DNA from: Cryptomeria japonica
Lineage: Eukaryota; Streptophyta; Pinopsida; Cupressales; Cupressaceae
NCBI RefSeq assembly: GCF_030272615.1
Contig: NC_081408.1
Location: forward strand, 605,421,673-605,485,672
Direction of reading: 5' to 3'
Length of the DNA: 64,000 nucleotides
Below are positions 13,961-24,407 of this stretch, piece by piece; position 1 is the stretch's first letter, and each line of letters begins with the position of its first letter. A program made the position numbers and the translations under genes. A model generated the notes under the pieces. That model worked only from the letters and a program-made list of their open reading frames with translations, ran no database searches and was not told where the DNA came from.

Positions 13961-14067
13961 CTGGATTGTAACTCAGTTTGTTTTGAGAGATAATGGTGAT
14001 TTTGATGGGATGCAGTCAAAATGAATGCAAGCTGTCTCTTGGAAAAGTAGAGGAGACCAATCTGTGC

Positions 14068-14075
14068 TATATAAA
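14068..14075 (+). promoter_or_regulatory. TATA box of extensin 1
   Basis: TATATAAA followed by CACTTC, 129 bp upstream of the chosen ATG at 14204. The same box and its surroundings are preserved before gene 2 (48348-48355). Transcription would be expected to start near 14100, leaving a leader of about 100 nt. Confidence 0.8.
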
Positions 14076-14203
14076 CACTTCATTGCGTTTGTTTTGGATA
14101 TCAGAGAGCAGTTTCTGTGCTCCTCTGCAAGAGAAACTAGAGCTAGTTCTGTCAAGTGCAGTAGATTAGCACAGAGATTGGGTACTTGTGTTTTGGCTCG
14201 ACA

Positions 14204-16300
14204 ATGGCGGAGTTTCAATGGGGAGGAGGCGGTAGCCTCTGCCCCCGGCTTATTACACTGCTGCTGCTGGGATTCATTGCCATCATTAGCAATGCTGCTT
14301 CTGCAAATGCTGAGGAGGGCCGTATTCTGAGTGAATATGAGTACAAATCTCCCCCTCCTCCATCACCATCTCCTCCTCCGCCTTATTACTACAAGTCTCC
14401 ACCCCCTCCATCACCATCTCCTCCTCCACCTTACTACTACAAGTCCCCACCCCCTCCATCACCGTCTCCTCCTCCTCCTTACTACTACAAGTCTCCCCCG
14501 CCTCCATCCCCATCTCCTCCTCCCCCTTACTACTACAAGTCTCCGCCCCCACCATCACCATCTCCACCTCCCCCTTACTACTACAAGTCTCCGCCCCCAC
14601 CATCACCATCTCCACCTCCCCCTTACTACTATAAGTCACCACCTCCTCCCTCACCATCTCCTCCTCCCCCTTATTACTACAAATCCCCGCCTCCTCCCTC
14701 GCCATCTCCCCCTCCCCCTTACTACTACAAGTCTCCACCCCCACCATCACCATCTCCACCTCCTCCTTACTATTACAAGTCTCCACCCCCACCATCACCA
14801 TATCCTCCTCCTCCCTATTACTACAAGTCTCCACCCCCTCCCTCACCATCTCCTCCTCTTCCTTACTACTATAAGTCTCCACCCCCTCCCTCACCGTCTC
14901 CACCTCCTCCTTATTACTACATGTCTCCTCCACCACCCTCACCATCACCTCCACCACCATACTACTACAAGTCCCCACCTCCACCATCACCTTCTCATCC
15001 TGATCCATATTATTACAAGTCCCCACCTCCACCTTGCTATTACAAGCCTCCCCATCATAACCACCACCATCACAAGCACCACCACCATCAAAAACACCAC
15101 AAGTCCCCACTTCCACCATCACCACCAGCCCATGAAGCATATTACTATAAGTCTCCACCTCCACCGACATACTATTACAAGTCCCCACCACCACCATCAC
15201 ACTCTCCTCCTCCCCCATACTACTACAAATCACCTCCTCCTCCATCCCCTTCACCTCCACCTCCTTATAAGTCACCCCCTCCTCCATCACCATCACCCTC
15301 TCCAATGTACTACTACAAGTCACCCCCTCCACCATCTCCCTCACCACCACCACCCTATTACTACAAGTCACCTCCTCCTCCATCTCCCTCACCTCCACCA
15401 CCCTACTACTACAAGTCACCTCCCCCTCCATCACCATCTCCACCTCCACCATACTACTACATGTCTCCACCCCCTCCATCACCATCTCCTCCTCCTCCTT
15501 ATTACTACAAGTCTCCACCTCCTCCCTCACCATCACCTCCACCACCATACTACTACAAGTCCCCACCACCACCATCACCTTCTCCTCCTCCTCCATACTA
15601 CTACAAGTCCCCACCCCCACCATCACCTTCCCCTCCCCCACCATACTACTATAAGTCCCCTCCTCCACCATCACCTTCTCCTCCACCACCATACTATTAC
15701 AAGTCCCCACCACCACCATCACCCTCTCCTCCTCCTCCTTATTACTACAAGTCACCTCCTCCTCCATCCCCTTCACCTCCACCTCCTTATTACTACAAGT
15801 CACCCCCTCCTCCTTCACCATCTCCCCCTCCACCATACTACTACAAATCTCCTCCTCCACCCTCTCCTTCTCCTCCTCCACCTTACTACTACAAGTCACC
15901 CCCTCCTCCATCCCCTTCACCACCACCTCCTTACTACTACCAGTCTCCTCCCCCACCATCTCCTTCACCCCCACCTCCATACTACTACAAATCTCCTCCG
16001 CCACCATCGCCTTCACCTCCACCTCCCTACTACTACAAGTCTCCTCCCCCACCATCCCCTTCACCCCCACCTCCCTACTACTACAAGTCTCCTCCCCCAC
16101 CATCGCCTTCACCCCCACCTCCCTACTACTACAAATCTCCTCCCCCACCATCTCCTTCACCTCCACCTCCCTACTACTACAAGTCCCCACCACCTCCATC
16201 TCCTTCCCCACCACCACCATATTACTACAAGTCACCTCCTCCTCCATCTCCTTCTCCTCCTCCCCCATACTATTACTATTCTCCACCTCCACCACTATAG
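14204..16300 (+). CDS. Extensin (SP4-type hydroxyproline-rich cell-wall glycoprotein), copy 1
   Basis: Structural cell-wall protein, 698 aa. Residues 1-36 are a secretion signal: a basic/polar start, a hydrophobic core at 16-28 (LITLLLLGFIAII) and Ala-rich cleavage options after 32 or 36. The rest is about 35 copies of SPPPPSPSPPPPYYYK. In this family SPPPP prolines are hydroxylated and arabinosylated, and YYY/YXY tyrosines form isodityrosine cross-links between extensin molecules in the wall; Lys after each tyrosine group gives positive charge. A His-rich island (about residues 278-300, PPHHNHHHHKHHHH) with the only mature-chain Cys splits the array. A few repeats vary (MSPPPP, YQS, SPYPPPP). 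The ATG at 14204 is chosen because it is conserved in copy 2; an in-frame TTG at 14186 is not. The CDS has no intron, but the 3' UTR has one. Expression cannot be judged. Confidence 0.95.
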   Translation: MAEFQWGGGGSLCPRLITLLLLGFIAIISNAASANAEEGRILSEYEYKSPPPPSPSPPPPYYYKSPPPPSPSPPPPYYYKSPPPPSPSPPPPYYYKSPPPPSPSPPPPYYYKSPPPPSPSPPPPYYYKSPPPPSPSPPPPYYYKSPPPPSPSPPPPYYYKSPPPPSPSPPPPYYYKSPPPPSPSPPPPYYYKSPPPPSPYPPPPYYYKSPPPPSPSPPLPYYYKSPPPPSPSPPPPYYYMSPPPPSPSPPPPYYYKSPPPPSPSHPDPYYYKSPPPPCYYKPPHHNHHHHKHHHHQKHHKSPLPPSPPAHEAYYYKSPPPPTYYYKSPPPPSHSPPPPYYYKSPPPPSPSPPPPYKSPPPPSPSPSPMYYYKSPPPPSPSPPPPYYYKSPPPPSPSPPPPYYYKSPPPPSPSPPPPYYYMSPPPPSPSPPPPYYYKSPPPPSPSPPPPYYYKSPPPPSPSPPPPYYYKSPPPPSPSPPPPYYYKSPPPPSPSPPPPYYYKSPPPPSPSPPPPYYYKSPPPPSPSPPPPYYYKSPPPPSPSPPPPYYYKSPPPPSPSPPPPYYYKSPPPPSPSPPPPYYYQSPPPPSPSPPPPYYYKSPPPPSPSPPPPYYYKSPPPPSPSPPPPYYYKSPPPPSPSPPPPYYYKSPPPPSPSPPPPYYYKSPPPPSPSPPPPYYYKSPPPPSPSPPPPYYYYSPPPPL

Positions 16301-16333
16301 ACTGCTGTCACCAAGAGTTTTCCAGTCCAATAG

Positions 16334-16434
16334 GTGAGTTTTTTATGAATGTTATTCCTTACAATTTAGTTTTCTCAAGGCCTTTCATATGATAACTATG
16401 AACTAAATATTTCCTTCTTTCTGACGTTTTCTAG
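16334..16434 (+). other. Predicted 3' UTR intron of extensin 1 (101 bp)
   Basis: AG|GTGAGTTTTT donor 33 bp after the stop codon and a pyrimidine-rich TTTTCTAG|GTAACG acceptor. Both sites are conserved at the same distance in copy 2 (50827-50931), although intron sequence and length differ slightly. Introns in the 3' UTR are a known feature of plant extensin genes such as tobacco extensin. Confidence 0.75.
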
Positions 16435-16672
16435 GTAACGAAATCTGCAATGCAACTACTATCTGCTCGAGTAAAACAACAATCTTTCGGAGAGTACCAC
16501 CTACATCGTATTTAGCTGGTTTTACAACATCACTGTTCAGAAGGCTTATCACATATGTCACTACAAGATTTGTGAACTTGAGTAGATCAGTATTGCTGGT
16601 TGGAGTTGTTAGTAATAAATTGATTGGTATTGGTTTCATTCAAATGGGATATTTGAAGAGAAACTGAAGCGC

Positions 16673-16768
16673 AATAAAGATTTGTTGTCTCTTTTAATGC
16701 AATGATATTGTTTGTACTGAGAGGAATTTGCTTATTCATGGCTCTGCTATTGAATAAAATTGAATAAA
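16673..16768 (+). terminator. Polyadenylation signals of extensin 1
   Basis: AATAAA at 16673-16678, 16753-16758 and 16763-16768, followed by T/GT-rich sequence. The first and last are conserved at the matching places after copy 2. Confidence 0.6.
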
Positions 16769-17148
16769 GTGCCCATTGATTTCCACTGTTAATCCAATTT
16801 ATGTACTTCAATCTTTTATTCTGAATGATCTGAAAGCATCTTCTGTGAACATTGTTGGTTAGTCATCTCTCCCTAATTAAATTTGCATTTTAAGAAGACA
16901 CTAACATAATTGGTGGGGAGAAATTTGATAGTCGACCTTTTATTGAAGATTTATAATCCCTACAATTTTTGAAAGGCCCACCAAAATTTTCTGCATTTTA
17001 TCTGATAGAGTTTGAAAAAGAAAATGATTGCATTCTACAGTTAATTTAATCATTATAAGATTAATAGTCATTAAATCAATTTTATTCTTTTTTTATCAGA
17101 TAATTAAGAAACTCTGAGTGAAAAGGATTATCAAAGAGAGTTTGGAAG

Positions 17149-17370
17149 AGATGTTTTAATATTCATTTATTGCTTTTGGATTTGATTGGATATGCAATTT
17201 TTATCATCAACGTTTTGAATCACGCTCTGTGATTGTTCATCCTGATGATGAATCACGGATTGTGATTCGAAACGTCGATGATAAAAATTGTATACACAAT
17301 CAAATCCAGAAACAATAAGTGAATATTAGAATGGATTATGGAAATCTGATAGCATTAAAAGATGTTTTAA
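17149..17370. mobile_element. 200-bp foldback (MITE-like) insertion with 11-bp target duplication
   Basis: Insert 17160-17359 lies between identical copies of AGATGTTTTAA (17149-17159 and 17360-17370). The matching place downstream of gene 2 has a single copy of that 11-mer (51638-51648) and no insert, so it is a genuine insertion with a paralogous empty site. About 17158-17332 is one long imperfect palindrome: arms of roughly 70-75 bp (for example TGCAATTTTTATCATC against GATGATAAAAATTG) around a small loop, plus 27-30 bp of unpaired sequence at the right end. No coding capacity. An 11-bp duplication would fit a Mutator-type source, but the terminal bases do not prove it. Confidence 0.75.
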
Positions 17371-19540
17371 CTAATTTGTAATTTGATATGTTATTTTAGA
17401 AAGGTATGTCCAATGGCAATGGTGTTAAAAGATATTATCAAATGTTTGCTAGACACAATTTTAAAATACTTTGAATTAAGTATATAGAATTATGTTTTTT
17501 AATATTATTTTGTATAGTACTCGACCACCATGACTGGATATTTGTACCTATCAATCGTTTGATAACACTTTTAAATGTTATTACTAATTTAAAATTCTTT
17601 CAAATAATATACCAAAACTAATTTTAAAATGATAATATAATCCATTGTAAAAACTGAATCATACACTATCATCCAAATTAATAAGATTTAGCTATATCAT
17701 GTTTGTAGGACATCATTCAAATGAATAAGATTTAACTATAATAAGTTTGTAGTGCATCCAGTTTGAATCATGCAAGTCATTTCACAACAACAGATGCATG
17801 CTTTTATTCATTTAGGATGGATATTCTTTTGCGTCAGACTGTTGAATCTTCTGGGGCAACTGTCTGAAAAGCTACACTAATAAGATTTGGAGCAGCTAAA
17901 GGACTTAATTCAATTAATGTTACAGATTGTAGTGATATCTACCATTAAAAATGAAATCTCAATATGCCCATGTGTTTCAAAAGATTAGACAATATTTCTT
18001 GGAAGTATTACAAATTTAATATAAATATGTAGACAAATGCACAAGAAACTTCTTCTATCTTGAAGATCTTTAATCTGACTGAAAAATAACTTTTTTAAAA
18101 ACATTAAGAAAGAATAATTTGAAGGTAATGCTTCATCTTCTTGTCTATAAATTTTGAGCTTCCATTTTTATGACAATTTAATTCATGAAATTATTTCTGA
18201 TATTGTTCTGCAACTGATGTTCTTTATATCCATCATTATTAACACTTTTAAGCCAATGAATCTAATTCTATTTCATGTATTTCTGAATCTATTCATGGTT
18301 GTCTATGCTCTACCTTCCAAAACTTGAGCCTCCTGAGACTTCTCCATAGTTTTGTACAAACTTTGCATTGGGTTTCCTCTCAGGAAGCCTATTTGGTTAA
18401 CTTATACCACTGAATATACAACATCCAGTATGAAGTGGTTTGCTAATAGTAACAACTCTAAAATTCTCAGCTTTCTATTAGATTGTATGTTTCTATTTTT
18501 TTCTGGCTCTTCCTCCAAATTCCTCAATCTAAGACTTGTAGCTTCATAGTCTGATTTCAAATGTGCAGCTTGGTGAAAAATTGCATCTCTTCAAGGTCAT
18601 TCCCTAGTCTATTTAGTCTAGTTTATGATAACCCAAGGGAAACTATCATACAATTATTTTATGTCTTTGGTTCAATTTGCAACACATACAAAACACATTG
18701 AACACCCATGAGGTGGTTTCTATCTGCGCATATATGTGTGTGTGCGCATAAAATTTTATAAGATGGTCTTAAAGGCCATATACATAATTCAATTATTATT
18801 AGGAAAAACATTATCTAATATATACAAATTAAACTCATAGATTAATATTAGACAATATTACACATTCCTCTTGTCAATAGACTAACTTATGTCTTCTTAT
18901 ACTTATGAAAGCCAAGACACCATTTTGTAATATTTTTCGCATTGAAAGGTTAACTACAAGAAAAATGACTCTGAAAAAATTTGATGATTATAGATTAAAT
19001 TCTATCAATTTGGATCTGTATAATAAGGACATATTAATTAGAAGATGAGATCACTACCATTTAATGCAACTTTTTTCTCAAAAGAACATATTGAAAAGGG
19101 AGAGATAGTCAAGTTTAGGAACAACCCCAAACCCTAGAGTTATCCCTTAAACTTTCCCCTATGGATGGGTCACAAGAGCATCCTTTTCATAGAGACTATT
19201 TACATACCCACTTCTAAATGAGATCAAAATTCCCATGTAATTCTCTTCATAATATCTCTCTAAGAACATGCTCATAGATTTCTATACCTAGAGGTTCAAA
19301 CAACACTAATCACATGATGAAATAACAAGAATAATATAAAAATGAAACCATTGGAAGAATTAAAATTAAATAAGATAATAAATCACCATTAACCAAATCC
19401 CATTCTAAAAAACTCCATAGCTCAAAAATCTTATTGATTACTATTGTATAGCCGAAGATAATTCCTTCAAATGATTCCCAATATTTAATAATTCTTAATG
19501 ATAAATTTGAGAAACACAACTATCTTTTTTCAACAAATAC

Positions 19541-19930
19541 TTTGCTGGCGGTTTTTTTAGCATTCTATCTGATTAAGTTCCAAAAAAAATTGATTGTATT
19601 TTACAGTAAATTTAATCTTTATTGGATTCATAGTCATTAAGTCAATTTTTTGAGTTTTAATTTTATCAGATAATTAAGAAACTTGGAGTGTCAAGGGTTA
19701 ACCAAAGCAAACATAAATAATATTTTATAGTTTAGAGAAGAGGTGTTAGTATTAAAACACATTTTTTAAATATTTTGAGTTGATTATATAGAATTATATT
19801 TTTCAATATCATATTGTATAGAACTTGGCCATCATGACTATGAATATTTATATCCATGGATTATTTGATAAAACTTTCAAATGTTGTTAGTAGTTTAAAA
19901 GTCTTTCAAATAATATACCATTCCAATTAG
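19541..19930 (+). repeat. Relict extensin unit: promoter fragment joined to 3' flank
   Basis: Begins with AAATACTTTGCTGGCGG, matching the 21-bp promoter repeats of gene 1 (13877-13918). It passes at once into sequence matching the distal 3' flank of the genes (compare 16990-17630 and 51476-51900: both have ATCTGATT..GTTCCAAAAAAA, TATCAGATAATTAAGAA and CTTTCAAATAATATA). TATA box, coding sequence and proximal 3' UTR are missing, so a deletion appears to have removed a whole extensin gene from a third unit. Confidence 0.55.
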
Positions 19931-20325
19931 AACTTGTTGATACTAATGAAAGAACTAGGTGTAGTCAAAGATTTGGTCACTCTCAAAACTACCCAACATC
20001 CAACTAATTCCTAAGGAGGAAAAATCTAGACTTACATAAATTTTCTAACTTTTATCCTTTTCCTCCAAATGAAAACTTCATATACCCATTACAGCCTTCT
20101 ATATGACGGAGTATTCATTTGACCAAAATTATAACCAAATTATGCTAATCAAGTTAAGTGGTATAATCTATTTAACGACTTTATGCATAGTTTATTAACT
20201 CGTTACTTTTGCAATTCGGACCATAAACTTTTTCAGATGGGATAAATGATCTAAGTGCAATCTCCTCCATAGCCTCAATATCTTAGATTTGTGTACCATT
20301 AATATCTTTCATTCCTTTCAATAAC

Positions 20326-21967
20326 ATTGTTTGTGCACTTGATCTTTTAATCGAGCGGTTCAAACATGAGCGAGAGTAGGATCTGCAGAGCAGGCAGGAA
20401 CGAAAGCGTGAGGGTTTTAGGGGTTGAAGATTCAGGCGATGGGGAGGAGGATGGTGACGTTGACTGTGGGGGAGAGGTTAGTGGTTGTTGGGGTTTTTTT
20501 TGTGCTCAACGCTCTCTGTTGCATTCTTCTCTTGCCCTCTACCACTGTTCGTCCAGGTCTGTGTTCGTCTGTGGCGGTGCCAGTGCGAGTTGTGATGGGG
20601 TGGGAGGTGAGCCTGAGAGATCGTTGGTGTTGTGGGTGTCGATTGTGGCTTCGACCTGTCTACTTTGTCCTTTTAGCCCTTCCTTGCTTTCCTCGGTTGG
20701 CATTTGGTTGTATCGGTCTATCTTGGGTGCTAGGAGCAGGGCCTTGTTTGGTCCCAGAGTTTGTTTTTGTGTTGGTGGATGGGTGTGGTTTGAGGTGTAT
20801 GATGTTCATCTGGTCTTTCCTTGTCTCTTCTTTGTCGAGGGTTTCTTTTTCTCCTTTCCCCTGTTCTCTTGAATCTTTGTTTGAGAAGGTGTTCTCTCCT
20901 ATGGAGGTGGAGTGGCCGTTTGAATTTCCAGGTGAAAGAGGGTTTTTTGAGCTGAGAGTCTGCTCTCCTTCTTGTCTTATTGAGGTGGACCTTTCTCCTA
21001 TTGAGGTGGAGAGTAGGTGTGAAGAAGCGTTGTGGCTATTTCTATTTGTGGCCGAGGTTGGGTGGTCTGGGCAATTGATTTGATTTCCCTCTGGTCCTAT
21101 TGAGATGTCCCTTTCTCCTATTGACGTGGAGAGCAGAGGTGAGGGAGCGTTTTGGATGCTAAGGATTGTGTTGTTGGTTGAGGGAGCCTATCAAAACCCT
21201 CATGGTTCTCTTCGCTGGAAGTTCTAGGTGTTGTGCAAAATCATTGTTTCTCATCTCATGTTGATGGTTGAGGGAGCCTTTAAAAACCCTCTTGTTTTTG
21301 TCTGTAGAAGGTTTCGAGAGCCTTTTCAAAACCTAGTTTTACAAACTGTGTTTTTAGGAAGAGTTGTTGTTGTATGGGCCATGGAAAGTTGTGGGAGCCT
21401 TCTAAAACCCACTCTCAAGGTTGAGGGAGCCAAGAAAAACCCTATGTTTTCAGTTTTTTTCAAGGGCTTGCTAGTTGCTAGCAGTTTTCAAGGACCAAGT
21501 TTGGCCATTGTTTGTTTTTGGTTAGGTTTGGGCATGATGGTTTATTTCTACCAAGAGATGCTGGTTCTGGTTATTGGAGCTTGGGAAAACCCTTCTTGTT
21601 TGGTTGTGGGAGCCAATTCAAAACCTAAATCGTGTTGTGGGAGACTTGTAAAACCCATTAATCAGGTTGTGGGTGCTTGGAAAAACCCTTGGTTTCTGTT
21701 GAAAGTTAAGGGAGCCTTGATAACACCCTTGTGCTAGTGAAAGGCTTTGGCCTCCTCCCTTTTTGGCTAGGTTTCATTGATATTTCTTTGCTGCTAGGTT
21801 GGTTTTAGGCTGTTGCTTATCTTTGATGTATTGTTTGCAGCATTTTTTTTTGGGTTTCGGATCCTGGTAAAATTTGAGGGTTTCGAGACCCTTCAAAACT
21901 TGTTGTAAGGGGTTTTGGGTCTCCTCAAAACCTGTTTATCCTAATCAAAAATATTGTTTGTGCACTT
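20326..21967 (+). mobile_element. 1.6-kb retroposon without reverse transcriptase, 15-bp target duplication
   Basis: Bounded by exact copies of ATTGTTTGTGCACTT at 20326-20340 and 21953-21967; the insert is 20341-21952. A long duplication and an A-rich 3' end (CTAATCAAAA) are the marks of target-primed reverse transcription by LINE enzymes. The 5' half is GC-richer than the surroundings and has overlapping open frames: 20366-20872 (ATG, acidic SGDGEEDGD stretch) and 20424-21083. The 3' half has about a dozen copies of a GGAGCC-N4-6-AAAACCC motif. No RT, endonuclease or RNase H motif is visible. A GGTTTTG/CAAAACC hairpin (21911-21932) sits 20 bp before the end. It may be an internally deleted LINE or an independent non-autonomous retroposon; I do not recognise it. 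Confidence 0.8.
21179..21932 (+). repeat. Degenerate GGAGCC..AAAACCC repeat block
   Basis: At least eleven irregularly spaced copies of a motif close to GTTGAGGGAGCCTTNNAAAACCC begin near 21179, 21268, 21312, 21390, 21420, 21573, 21603, 21634, 21665, 21705 and 21910. The frame 21228-21737 reads through most of them as a recurring peptide of the form V-x-GA-x-x-NP (VEGAFKNP, VEGAKKNP, IGAWENP, VGAWKNP). Whether the repeat is a coding or an RNA-structural feature cannot be decided from this sequence. Confidence 0.65.
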
Positions 21968-22260
21968 AATTTCACTTGATTTATGACACATAGCACCCAC
22001 ACACCTACATGCAATATTATCATTGCATATAAATGTATAACCATTGTATGTCATTGCCTAGCATTGATATCATGCATATTATGACCTTACACATATTACC
22101 ATTCTATAAAACCATATAATGTGATACATGGGGCATTCACATCCACATGAAATGGTACCATACATGTCTACCATGTGTTTGTACCAAAAAAAGCATGTTC
22201 ATACCAATAAATTAGAACCATGTGAGTTTAATACCTATCACCACCTTTTCTGCATGATCA

Positions 22261-22452
22261 AGCACACCATACATGTAGTACCTATCAATATATTATGGAT
22301 GCCTAGATAACAACAACGTGTATAAATACTTACACTAAACTAGGATCTAACTCACTAGCACACCATACATGTAGTACCTATCAATATATTATGGATGCCT
22401 AGATAACAACAATGTGTATAAATACTTACACTAAACTAGGATCTAACTCACT
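22261..22452. repeat. 96-bp tandem duplication
   Basis: Copies 22261-22356 and 22357-22452, both starting AGCACACCATACATGTAG, are identical apart from one base (AACAACGTG versus AACAATGTG), indicating a recent duplication. Confidence 0.92.
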
Positions 22453-22602
22453 GGGAAATATGAAAGATTAAAAGAATTGGGAATTTATTCAAATACCCAA
22501 ATCAAAAGATCTCCATTTTTCTTGTGTAATCATTCATTTATTTAATTAATCATTTATAGTAAATGTGAATAAAATTGGTAAAAAAATGTATTAACCAAAA
22601 AA

Positions 22603-22720
22603 TCATGTAGGCATACAATGTTATATGTCGGTAAAAGTAAAATATATGTAAAAGAAAGTCATATATGTATATAATGTTATATGTTGAAAAAAGTAAAATA
22701 TATGTATAATAAATCCATAT
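22603..22720. repeat. Two diverged copies of a 59-bp AT-rich unit
   Basis: Adjacent units share ACAATGTTATATGT / TAATGTTATATGTTG and AAAAGTAAAATATATGTA. A partial third copy may follow to about 22760. Confidence 0.6.
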
Positions 22721-24407
22721 AGGCATACAGTGTCACATATCCATATTACAAAAATATATTTACAAAACTTACATATTGGCATACAACAAAAGACCCAAAT
22801 ATAATCACTTCCCTTTAGATGGATGAAAGAGATCACGGGCCACTTTTGATTACCAAGTGGATAGAGAAGCATATAATGATAGTTTCGTTTGAACTCGTTA
22901 ACTCAATCTCCTCTCTAAAGTTTTTTGGGGGTCCACCTAATACAATCAAAAGTATAAACATTAATACATATAAAAATTGAATTATATAATGACATGTAAA
23001 AAAATAATCACTTGCCATGATCTCTTAATCTCTTCAAAGAGAATTGTGTCTATCTTCTTACAAAAGAGGGGGAGTTTTATGATCTAGAGCTATGTGAAGC
23101 CTTGTGGAAAGCATCAAGATACTAAAAATGAATATCATTAAATTTTTACAAAAAAAAGATAAAAAAATAAATATAATATAAAATTAAATAATTTGGCTCG
23201 TATGTGTATTAAAGGCATCGAAAATATTATTGTCGCAACAACACCATGCTCTAATATGGTATGAATACGAAGAAGACTATCAACTAAAGTCATCATCTAA
23301 CAATGAAATAATACTATTAAATTGCCAAAAATCTACCTAACATTATTTTTTAATATTTAGTGATTAATTAAAGATAGTCAATATTATCTCAATATGAGAT
23401 GTATGATCAATTTGACTAATAGGTGTTGATGTTGAAAACCCAACATTAACCTATTCAACATCCAATATGAGTTTTAAGACTACCATTGATATAATGTTGA
23501 ATTATCTACATCTACAATATTTATTGTTTCTTTCCTAGTTACATACCTATGGACTTTACATTGTCATGTAATCGAGATTTGGAGGGATGCTAGATGCAAG
23601 GTGAACACTTTGACCCTAAAATTTTATTACAATCAACACCCTCCTTCACAACAAAAAAGATTGTGACATAACCAATGTTTATCCTAGAAATGAGTTTGGG
23701 TGCTTGGTTTTGGGCACATTGTGCCCCCACTTTGTCCTATACAAAGAACCACATCTACCCTAAAACTCCCACATGTCAAAGTAGTTTGAGAGATCATTGA
23801 GGACAATCTTGCAATATAATTTCCTCAAAAAGTACTATGGGACCTCATTTTTATTACATTTCTTAAAGACAGGCAAAAACCATGCACCAACTATCCTAAA
23901 ATATCCCTTGGTGGTGGCACCAATGTATAGGGAACCTCTTGCAAGTATTGACCAGGTACATTTATTTGCAGGTCACTAAATAATGCACAAGTTAGATTTT
24001 GATATATTTTTTGTTTTATTTGTTTATACGATAATTTGTCTGCATAATTTTGTCTTGATTCTACCTTCTTTCTTAGGCAAGTGTTACATTGGCCTCTCAT
24101 GGAATCTATGTGAGAGATGATAAACTCCACTAAAGTGGCAAGGATAGATTGATGGTAGATTGTTCTTGATGGATCTCTTAACTTTTGACCTATTGTCTCA
24201 AGTTCTTTCTTGGTGTTTTCTATTTGCACAAATATATTTTCTTTTGTCTTGGGAGGATGTTAAGGCATTATCAGAGGGGTTTGTTGTGGTTGTTCTTCAT
24301 TGGGTTTTTTATGAATTGAGGAATGAGGTTTTTCATCAACTATTGGGAGATTATCAACTCCTATAAATTAACCAAAATTCACTCAAAACCATTTCTATCT
24401 AGCTATT

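Larger units (their letters stand above)
11700..19530 (+). repeat. Extensin tandem unit 1 (gene plus homologous flanks)
   Basis: Collinear with the unit around the second gene. About 11700-12500 matches 47010-47830, 13720-13850 matches 48090-48215, the gene matches gene 2, 16300-17160 and 17360-17700 match 50790-52000, 18270-18600 matches 52580-52970, and 19020-19310 matches the spacer upstream of gene 2 at 46020-46310. Unit 1 keeps about 0.9 kb (roughly 12530-13500) that is deleted from the upstream flank of gene 2 but present in the relict at 53535-54830. Boundaries were judged by eye. Confidence 0.75.
21968..24402. other. AT-rich spacer without recognisable genes
   Basis: No ORF here resembles a known family. 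The longest, 23891-24229 on the minus strand (112 codons), is Lys/Gln-rich with no conserved partner in the window, and I would not call it a gene. Two tandem duplications at 22261-22452 and about 22603-22720 are the only structured parts. Confidence 0.5.

Noticed and set aside
14186-14203. Upstream in-frame TTG start for extensin 1
   Set aside because: Not an ATG, and copy 2 supports the ATG at 14204.
14350-16290. Regular repeats resembling a CRISPR array
   Set aside because: The period of about 48 bp is the coding repeat of extensin; there are no unique spacers and the context is eukaryotic.
14286-16337. Long open frames (about 670 codons) on the antisense strand and in a second forward frame across extensin 1
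   Set aside because: The Pro-Tyr-Ser codon repeat excludes stops in other frames; the products are low-complexity and the same happens over gene 2.
20366-21083. Two overlapping ORFs as host genes
   Set aside because: Both lie within the retroposon bounded by the 15-bp duplication, overlap in different frames and show no known domain.
23891-24229. 112-codon minus-strand ORF
   Set aside because: No recognisable domain, no conserved counterpart, and chance ORFs of this size are expected in the spacer.
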